From Phycisphaerales bacterium (GTDB lineage: Bacteria > Planctomycetota > Phycisphaerae > UBA1845), in NCBI GenBank assembly GCA_013140575.1, contig JABFSN010000022.1, positions 1 to 49,544 on the forward strand: a stretch of DNA of 49,544 bases. The letters are read 5' to 3'. Shown here piece by piece: positions 43,798-49,544 of this stretch. The position numbers were made by a program, and so were the translations under genes. The first letter of the stretch is position 1, and each line of letters begins with the position of its first letter. The notes under the pieces were generated by a model. That model was not told the DNA's origin, ran no database searches, and saw only the letters and a program-made list of their open reading frames with translations.

Positions 43798-43847
43798 TGC
43801 TTTATTAACGACGTTTGTCGGCGGTTTGGTGGTCGTTGAGGAACTAC

Positions 43848-43950
43848 CGCCCCGCTGGGGCTGGGCCGATCGTGATCGCCTCCCGGGGGCTCGCGCCCCC
43901 GGCTGTTGACTGTCGCCCCTGCGGGGCTTGGCGTACCCGCCCGTTGGGCT
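43848..43950. repeat. Three-palindrome repeat (CGCCCCGCTGGGGCTG family), copy 2
   Basis: CGCCCCGCTGGGGCTG, then CCCGGGGGCTCGCGCCCCCGG, then CTGTTGACTGTCGCCCCTGC and GGGGCTTGG. Order and words match copy 1 at 3071-3192. The remainder of the 43728-44114 gap holds only the A/T-rich dyad. Confidence 0.7.
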
Positions 43951-44114
43951 TCTGAATGCGAGTGGGGGGTTGATGCCGACAGGCGGTGGGTGGCGCAGCA
44001 CTGACGGTTGACGAAGCGCGGTGGAACCGGCACTTGCAGGGGTCGGGTGCCGGGGGTAGCATGCGCGGCATCAGTGTGCCGGTGGACCACGGATGGCCGA
44101 GTAGGTGAGGGATC

Positions 44115-44333
44115 GTGACGCAGATCGCCAAGGAGTTGCTGGAAATCCTGGTGTGTCCGAAGAGCAAGGCGTCGCTGATTCAGATCGGCGAATGGTTGTA
44201 CTCGACGGATGCGCGGACGCGGCTTCGTTATCCGATACGCGATGGCATTCCGATCATGTTGATCGAAGAGGCCGAGACGGTGGACCGGGGCGAGTTTGAT
44301 CGCGTGGTGGGATCCGCCGCGGAGGAGTTGTAG
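44115..44333 (+). CDS. Trm112-like (UPF0434) protein
   Basis: 72 residues from GTG 44115. Family text: LLEILVCPKSKASLIQ and TRLRYPIRDGIPIMLIEEAE. In the zinc-binding members the first knuckle is CPxCK; here it is CPKSK, and the later Cys pair is also absent, so zinc is probably not bound, as in other known zinc-less versions. Trm112-type proteins activate methyltransferases; the bacterial ones are poorly understood. It ends seven bases before the rpsR ATG, so the two are co-transcribed. Confidence 0.82.
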   Translation: MTQIAKELLEILVCPKSKASLIQIGEWLYSTDARTRLRYPIRDGIPIMLIEEAETVDRGEFDRVVGSAAEEL

Positions 44334-44340
44334 TCGAACC

Positions 44341-44616
44341 ATGCCAAGACCGGTGAAACCAAAATTCGCGACCGATCGTAAGAAGAAACCCGCACGGGTG
44401 TTTCATACCTCGCGACGATTTCCCAATCGCGGGGGGGATGCGTGGGAAGGACCGCTGATCGACTACAAGGAAGTCGAATTGCTGCGGAAATTCCTGACAA
44501 CGAGCAACAAGCTGATGTCGCGCAAGCGGGCGGGCACGAGCGCCGGCGAGCAGCGGGCGCTGAAGCTGGCGATCAAACGGGCGCGATTCATCGGATTGGT
44601 TCCGTACACGGCGTAG
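44341..44616 (+). CDS. rpsR: 30S ribosomal protein bS18
   Basis: 91 residues from ATG 44341. bS18 binds the platform of the 30S subunit next to bS6. The family core is clear: IDYKEVELLRKFLTTSNKLM, SRKRAGTSAGEQRALKLAIK and RARFIGLVPYTA. The basic N-terminal extension (PRPVKPKFATDRKKKPARVF) is longer than usual. GGAGGAG lies 14 bases upstream, inside the end of the Trm112-like gene. bS6 and ssb, the usual neighbours, are absent, so the standard rpsF-ssb-rpsR operon is not kept here. Confidence 0.95.
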   Translation: MPRPVKPKFATDRKKKPARVFHTSRRFPNRGGDAWEGPLIDYKEVELLRKFLTTSNKLMSRKRAGTSAGEQRALKLAIKRARFIGLVPYTA

Positions 44617-44799
44617 TTCCCCTTTCTGTTCGCGAGAGATGCACGTTGCGTCCGGCGTCTTGAGCTGCGCGCGGTCGGCGCGAATCTGCCATCCCTGTCG
44701 CAACAAAATGTTTATTCGTCAGGCCGACCGGCTAGGAACAGGTCGTCGGCGCGTGGTGGATGTCGCGGCGCGGATGGCCGCGCGCATCGAGGGTCGGGC

Positions 44800-46653
44800 G
44801 TGAAATCGTACGACGTCGTCATAGTCGGGGGCGGGCATGCGGGCGCGGAGGCGGCGTGGGCGGCGGCGCGGATGGGGGCGTCGACGGCGCTGGTGACGAT
44901 GCGCGCGGATGCGATCGGGCGGATGTCGTGCAACCCGGCCATCGGGGGGCTGGGGAAGGGGCACATGGTCCGCGAGATCGACGCGTTGGGCGGGCTGATG
45001 GGGCTGGCGACGGATGCCACCGGGATTCAATTCCGGATGCTGAATCGGCGGAAGGGGCCGGCGGTGTGGGCGCCGCGGGCGCAGGCCGACCGGAACGCCT
45101 ATCCGGCCGAGGTGCAGCGTCTGCTGGGGTCGGCGGCGAATCTGGAGATCATCGAGGGGATGGTGGAGGGCTTGGCGACGGAGGCCGTCGTGGACGAACT
45201 CGGCGAGCGACGACGGATTCGCGGAGTCGGGCTGGACGGCGGTCGGGAGTTGAAGGCCGGGGCGGTGGTGATCACGACGGGCACGTTCATGCGGGCGCTG
45301 ATGCACTGCGGGCGGTCACAGACGAGCGGCGGCAGGGTGGGGGAGGCGACGTCGACGGGGATCAGCGCGGCGTTGGAATCGCTGGGGATTCAACTGGGGC
45401 GTCTGAAGACGGGGACGCCGCCACGCATTCACCGCGATTCGATTGATTACGGCGTGATGGAAGAGCAACCGGGAGACGAGTCGCCGACACCGTTTTCGTT
45501 TCTGAACGAGACAATCGGGCGGCGGCAGGTGGTGTGCTGGATTACGTACACCAACGAGCGTACGCACGCCGTCATCCGCGATCATCTGCACGAGGCGCCG
45601 ATGTACAACGGGCAGATCCGTACGCGCGGTCCGCGGTATTGCCCGAGCATCGAGGACAAGGTGGTGCGCTTCGCGGACAAGCCGCGTCACCAGGTTTTTC
45701 TCGAGCCCGAGGGGTACGACAACGAGCGGATTTATTGCAACGGAATCAGCACGTCGTTGCCGGCCGAGGTGCAGGGAGAACTGGTGCGGACGATTCCGGG
45801 GCTGGAGCGGGCGGAGATCGTCCAACCCGGATACGCGGTGGAATACGATTTCGTTCCCACGCACCAGACGACGACGACGCTGGAGTGCAAACAGGTCGCA
45901 GGACTGTTTCTGGCCGGTCAGATCAACGGGACGAGCGGGTACGAAGAGGCGGCCGGTCAGGGGTTGGCGGCGGGGATCAACGCGGTGCAATACGTGCGCG
46001 GGGGCGAGGCGTTCGTTCTGGGTCGGGAGCAGGCGTATATCGGGGTGATGATCGACGACCTGATCACGCGACCGCCGGACGAGCCGTACCGCATGTTCAC
46101 CTCGCGGGCGGAGTACCGGCTGCATTTGCGGTCGGACAACGCGGATCAACGGCTGACGGCGATCGGGCGGCGGTTGGGCGTGGTGGACGACGCCCGCTGG
46201 GACCGGTTTCAGGAGAAGATGTCGGTCGTCGAGGAGATTCGGCGGACCGCCGGCAGGGAGCGTCATGGCGATCGTTCGGTTGCGGAGTGGATTCGGCGAA
46301 GCGACGTGTCCGTGGAAGATTATCAGAGTTGGATGATCGGGCAGGGCATCGAGGCATCGCGTGCGGCGTCCGACCAGGTGTTCATCGATTGCAAGTACGC
46401 GGGGTATCTGGAACGGCAGTCGCGGCACATCGAGAAGCTGCGGCGGATGGAATCGGCGAAGATTCCGGCGGGCGTGGATTATGAACGGGTTCCGGGGTTG
46501 CGAAATGAAGCGCGCCAACGATTTGGGATGATTTTACCGCGAACGCTGGGGCAGGCGTCGCGAATCAGCGGGATCAGTCCGTCGGATGTCACCGTTCTGT
46601 GGGTCTACTTGTCGAAGTATCACAAGCTGCGGCAAGGAATTACGTCAACGTAA
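44800..46653 (+). CDS. mnmG: tRNA uridine 5-carboxymethylaminomethyl modification enzyme MnmG (GidA)
   Basis: 617 residues from GTG 44800. With MnmE it uses FAD, NADH and methylene-tetrahydrofolate (or glycine) to make the cmnm5U modification at the tRNA wobble base. The FAD-binding motif VIVGGGHAGAEAAWAAARMG is at the N-terminus; GidA signatures follow: MSCNPAIGGLGKGHMVREID, ALGGLMG, RKGPAVWAPRAQADR, TGTFMRALMHCGRSQTSGGR, QINGTSGYEEAAGQGLAAGI and the C-terminal tRNA-binding part with YAGYLERQSRHIEKL, then GISPSDVTVLWVYLSKYHK. Length matches the long (GidA) form. 183 bases after rpsR. Confidence 0.96.
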   Translation: MKSYDVVIVGGGHAGAEAAWAAARMGASTALVTMRADAIGRMSCNPAIGGLGKGHMVREIDALGGLMGLATDATGIQFRMLNRRKGPAVWAPRAQADRNAYPAEVQRLLGSAANLEIIEGMVEGLATEAVVDELGERRRIRGVGLDGGRELKAGAVVITTGTFMRALMHCGRSQTSGGRVGEATSTGISAALESLGIQLGRLKTGTPPRIHRDSIDYGVMEEQPGDESPTPFSFLNETIGRRQVVCWITYTNERTHAVIRDHLHEAPMYNGQIRTRGPRYCPSIEDKVVRFADKPRHQVFLEPEGYDNERIYCNGISTSLPAEVQGELVRTIPGLERAEIVQPGYAVEYDFVPTHQTTTTLECKQVAGLFLAGQINGTSGYEEAAGQGLAAGINAVQYVRGGEAFVLGREQAYIGVMIDDLITRPPDEPYRMFTSRAEYRLHLRSDNADQRLTAIGRRLGVVDDARWDRFQEKMSVVEEIRRTAGRERHGDRSVAEWIRRSDVSVEDYQSWMIGQGIEASRAASDQVFIDCKYAGYLERQSRHIEKLRRMESAKIPAGVDYERVPGLRNEARQRFGMILPRTLGQASRISGISPSDVTVLWVYLSKYHKLRQGITST

Positions 46654-46680
46654 ATCGTTTACCGCGCTGCCATCGTCCGC

Positions 46681-46706
46681 GCTGTGATTTTCTGAAAATC
46701 AACAGC
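46681..46706. other. Hairpin after mnmG
   Basis: GCTGTGATTTTC and GAAAATCAACAGC pair (12 pairs with one extra A and a single T at the tip). It has no T-run, so it is a weak terminator; it may instead be an operator-like dyad upstream of the regulator gene. Confidence 0.4.
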
Positions 46707-46757
46707 TGCGCGACGAGTGATTCATGGCGCGCGCGCTGAAGACTGCGAATGTTTTGC

Positions 46758-46787
46758 TTGACGCGAGCGGAATTCTGTATGTAGGGT
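46758..46787 (+). promoter_or_regulatory. Candidate promoter of the HTH-REC regulator
   Basis: TTGACG (46758-46763) with TAGGGT (46782-46787), spacer 18, 65 bases upstream of the start. The -35 is good, the -10 poor. Confidence 0.3.
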
Positions 46788-46852
46788 GTGGCCAATCTAG
46801 GAAGGATACGTCGCCTGTATTCGACTGGGCGAAATGAGGGGACGCTCGTAGG

Positions 46853-47443
46853 ATGGCGAAGATGCACGACGGATCGGAATTCAAGTCGGTCTATACGACG
46901 GGAGAAGTGGCGCGGATTTGCAACATCAGTCAGCAGACGGTGATCCGCTGTTTCGACAATGGGCGCTTGCGCGGATTTCGCGTTCCGGGGTCGCGGTTTC
47001 GACGAATTCCGCGCGAGAGCCTGATGGCGTTCATGCGACACCATGAGATTCCGCTGGACCGTATCGACGCCGGTCCGAAACGAGTTTTGATCGTCGACGA
47101 CGATCGCGCGGTAGTTGAGATGCTGAAGGATTTACTTCAGCGGGCGGGGCGGTACGAAGTGCGGGTGGGATTAACGGGATTCGAGGCGGGAATGTTGGCG
47201 CAGGAATTCAATCCGCACGTGATCCTGCTGGATTTCAAGTTGCCGGACGTGAACGGGACGGCGGTTTGCCGGACGCTGCGTGATTCTCCCAAAATGGCCA
47301 AGACGAAGATCATCATGATCAGCGGCGTGGCGGACCCGGACGAGGTGGCCGAATTGATGAGGGCGGGGGCGGACGCGTTCATCAAGAAGCCGTTCGACGT
47401 GGAAGAAGTCATCGAGAAGATCACCGCGTTGACGACCGAATAG
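46853..47443 (+). CDS. Response regulator with N-terminal excisionase/MerR-like HTH and C-terminal receiver domain
   Basis: 196 residues, start ATG 46853. Residues about 13-62 are an excisionase-type winged HTH: YTTGEVARICNISQQTVIRC, FDNGRLRGFRVPGSRFRRIP. Residues about 76-195 are a receiver domain: VLIVDDDRAVVEMLKDLLQR with the acidic pair (Asp82-Asp83), phosphoacceptor Asp127 in VILLDFKLPDVNG, IIMISGVADPDE, and Lys178/179 in DAFIKKPFDVEE. The domain order is reversed compared with most response regulators (REC then DNA-binding). The next gene, 43 bases on, encodes a histidine kinase and is the likely phosphodonor. The output sites are unknown. Confidence 0.9.
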   Translation: MAKMHDGSEFKSVYTTGEVARICNISQQTVIRCFDNGRLRGFRVPGSRFRRIPRESLMAFMRHHEIPLDRIDAGPKRVLIVDDDRAVVEMLKDLLQRAGRYEVRVGLTGFEAGMLAQEFNPHVILLDFKLPDVNGTAVCRTLRDSPKMAKTKIIMISGVADPDEVAELMRAGADAFIKKPFDVEEVIEKITALTTE

Positions 47444-47486
47444 CGGGCGGCGGTCACGGTCAGACCGATGAGGGAGGGGCGCGGGG

Positions 47487-49544
47487 ATGATCGCGGCGGA
47501 GCGACGCGATTGCGTGGACGCGCGTTCGGCGTCGAACCGGTTGGCGGCCGCGATCATTGAGAGTGAATTGGCCGCTGTCGGCGCACTGCCCGCATCGATC
47601 CGAGCGTTGTTGACCCCAGCCGGGGCGGGCGCGTCGGGCGACGACCGGCGGTGGGGGGGCGACGTCGAGCTGGAATTGATTTCGAATCGGCTGGGAACGG
47701 CGGCGGCGGGCGCGGCGGCATTGGCGCGTTTCGTCGACGCGGTGTTTTTCGGCGGTGATCCGAAACGGCATGGTCCGATCTCGCGCGTGATGTTCTGGCG
47801 TCAGGCGATCGACGTTGCGGTCGCGGCGGAATTGATCGCCGCGGAGCGCGCGCCGGCGCCGGATAAATCCGACGTGCTGGTGGCCGGGCTGCTGCACGAA
47901 ATCGGGAAGGCCGCGCTGCAACATTTCGTACCGAAATCATTTGCGCGCCTAGTCGGCGAAGCCGACCGCAGCGGCGAAGAGATCCAGCGAGTCGAGCGCC
48001 GACGGCTGGGGGTGGACCATGCATGGGTGGGCGAGCGTTTGGCGCGCGGTTGGCGGTTGCCCGAAGGGGTGTGCCTCGCCATCGCGGGTCACCACGACGC
48101 GGCGATGAGGGGGTTCGACGACGATCCAGTCGACGAATTGACGACCGTCGTGCAACTGGCCGACGCGCTGGTTCACATGGTACGTGATCGGCGGCCGTCG
48201 CCAGGCGTCCGGGAGCGGACGATGACGTTGGGGCGCCGGTTGGGGTTGACCCCGGATTTAATGGAAGGCGTCCGATCGCGGATCAGCGGACGCGCGGAGA
48301 AGTTTCTGGCGGCGATGGGGCCGTTGCTGGGGATTGGGGGAAGTGAAGGCGCGGAGGTCTGGGGTGCGACCGCGGTCGGGGCGCCCCACCGTTCGGGCGC
48401 GCGACGTGGTGATCGTGCGCGACCGTGGCTACGTGCGTGGGCGGGACTGGTGGAGGAGTGGCCGTGGGTGGACGGCGTCGTTTCAGCCATCCGATCGATC
48501 GCGCAGTGTGCAAGCGGGTTGTTCGAGACGGAGCATTTGGCGGTGTTCGCGGTGGACGCGGCGAACGACACGTGTCACGCGTGGATGATTCGTGGCGGCA
48601 GCGGCGTGGCGACGTCGTTTTTGATGGAGTCCGAAATCGAGGCGTCGGGCGAGGCACCGTTGGGGCCATCGCCGATCGGCGGTGGATGGGAAGCGCCAAC
48701 GGGAGCGGCGGCGGAAGTTCGGAATCGATTTCGGCGGGCGTTTCACCGTGATCTGCGGCGCTGGATGCGGCTGATTCATGGGGGGCGATGCGTTGGTGGA
48801 GTGCTGGTTGATTCGATGGGGGACGCCGGCGGGGCGTGGGCGGAGGACGGCGAAATCATCGCGGCGGTGCAGGTGAGTTTTGGTCAGATCGTGGGTCAGG
48901 CGTTGGCGGAGGAGGAACGTCGGCGTGAACGGGACCGGTGGAGGAGTGGGAGCGAGGATCAGGCGGACGAATTCGAACGGGCAGTTCGTTTGGCGGCGAC
49001 GGGGATGGTGGCCCGGTTGGGCGGCGGGGCGGCGCACGAACTGAACACGCCGTTGTCGGTGATTTCGGGGCGCGCGCAAATGTTGCGCGTGCGGACGGCC
49101 GATGCCGAAATTCAAAACGGGTTGGAAGCGATTCAGGATCAGGCGCAGAAATGCAGCCGGATCGTCGGCGACTTGATCGCGTACGCAAAGCCGGGGGAAT
49201 CGAAACCGACGCTGATGGTGCTGAAACCGTGGTTGGAGGCGCTGGCCCGCCAGTGGGTGGAGCGCGGGGCGTCGTCGCACGCGGCGGTCAGCGTTCAATG
49301 GCCGGCGCCGACGTTGACTGCGTGGGCGGACGGGGAACAGATGACGCGTGTGTTTGACGCGATTCTGGCCAATGCGGTCGAGGCGAGCGATCCGCGAAAC
49401 GTGCGGGTGGTGATTAACTCGTGTTCCATCGCGACCGATGAAATGGTGGTCGTGACGGTGGAGGATCATGGATGCGGCATGGCGGCGGAGGTGTTGGGTC
49501 ATGCCTGCGATCCGTTCTATTCGCATCGAACGGCGGGCCGGGGG
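47487..49544 (+). CDS. HDOD-type/GAF-like sensor histidine kinase, 3' truncated
   Basis: 686 residues visible from ATG 47487 (GGAGGGG upstream), and the frame is still open at the window edge. Residues about 20-240 look like an HDOD domain with HD-type motifs LLHEIGKA (135-142) and AGHHDA (200-205). A middle region (about 305-470) looks GAF-like and its linker is low in similarity. Then a HisKA domain with phospho-His517 in GAAHELNTPLSVISG, and a HATPase_c domain with N box ILANAVEAS (Asn629), G1 VEDHGCGM (660-665) and the F/G2 start DPFYSHRTAGRG. No membrane segment, so it is a cytoplasmic kinase. It lies 43 bases behind the HTH-REC gene. HDOD domains in signalling proteins are usually regulatory. 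Confidence 0.9.
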   Translation, partial: MIAAERRDCVDARSASNRLAAAIIESELAAVGALPASIRALLTPAGAGASGDDRRWGGDVELELISNRLGTAAAGAAALARFVDAVFFGGDPKRHGPISRVMFWRQAIDVAVAAELIAAERAPAPDKSDVLVAGLLHEIGKAALQHFVPKSFARLVGEADRSGEEIQRVERRRLGVDHAWVGERLARGWRLPEGVCLAIAGHHDAAMRGFDDDPVDELTTVVQLADALVHMVRDRRPSPGVRERTMTLGRRLGLTPDLMEGVRSRISGRAEKFLAAMGPLLGIGGSEGAEVWGATAVGAPHRSGARRGDRARPWLRAWAGLVEEWPWVDGVVSAIRSIAQCASGLFETEHLAVFAVDAANDTCHAWMIRGGSGVATSFLMESEIEASGEAPLGPSPIGGGWEAPTGAAAEVRNRFRRAFHRDLRRWMRLIHGGRCVGGVLVDSMGDAGGAWAEDGEIIAAVQVSFGQIVGQALAEEERRRERDRWRSGSEDQADEFERAVRLAATGMVARLGGGAAHELNTPLSVISGRAQMLRVRTADAEIQNGLEAIQDQAQKCSRIVGDLIAYAKPGESKPTLMVLKPWLEALARQWVERGASSHAAVSVQWPAPTLTAWADGEQMTRVFDAILANAVEASDPRNVRVVINSCSIATDEMVVVTVEDHGCGMAAEVLGHACDPFYSHRTAGRG

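Overview
The window is a GC-rich chromosomal stretch that I read as Planctomycetota, probably a Phycisphaerae-like or other little-cultivated lineage. Four kinds of evidence point there: a surface protein with the calcium-binding-like motif DCNGNLIPDECD and a C-terminal sorting tail of the PEP/IPTL-CTERM type; an ECF-like sigma factor followed by a Ser/Thr kinase with TPR repeats; a small membrane protein with a CWRCEYNLRGL-type zinc ribbon; and very many palindromic intergenic repeats. No rRNA, tRNA, CRISPR or prophage was seen. Both end genes are cut by the window.

Left part (1-9.2 kb): the end of an exopolysaccharide-type locus (partial gene, WecG/TagA glycosyltransferase, UDP-glucose dehydrogenase), then a graveyard of toxin-antitoxin genes (intact DUF433 antitoxin, broken DUF5615-like toxin, broken hicA and hicB), a membrane pyrophosphatase, a lipoprotein and pyrE. 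Middle left (9.5-18.8 kb): HEAT-repeat protein, GNAT enzyme, M28 peptidase lipoprotein, a REP-associated tyrosine transposase framed by its probable REP elements, recJ, metK and a Fur-family regulator.

Centre (18.9-33.5 kb): an intact hicBA pair, a prpB-prpC two-gene operon, a DUF2283 protein, a GH130 enzyme paired with a GT4 glycosyltransferase fused to an alpha/alpha-type domain, a lone MNT nucleotidyltransferase, gyrA, and three secreted proteins (lamin-tail-like, DNRLRE-like, and the DCNGN protein). Right (33.7-49.5 kb): Uma2 nuclease, zinc-ribbon membrane protein, Ser/Thr kinase and sigma factor in one transcription direction, an unusually structured non-coding region, two TPR proteins in an operon, an acyl-CoA synthetase-like enzyme, a Trm112-like protein, rpsR, mnmG, and a two-component pair made of an HTH-REC regulator and an HDOD-histidine kinase (cut at the right edge).

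The most unusual layer is between the genes. At least six families of palindromic or short interspersed repeats fill almost every gap, and several have changed neighbouring genes (the broken toxin, the tail of the WecG protein, the apparent N-terminus of RecJ). One family, a three-palindrome element, occurs on both sides of the transposase and twice elsewhere, so it is a good candidate for a REP/RAYT system. A second signal is a 27-base dyad motif found three times, shaped like a tyrosine-recombinase core site. A third is a pair of long branched stem-loops at 38.36-38.57 kb.
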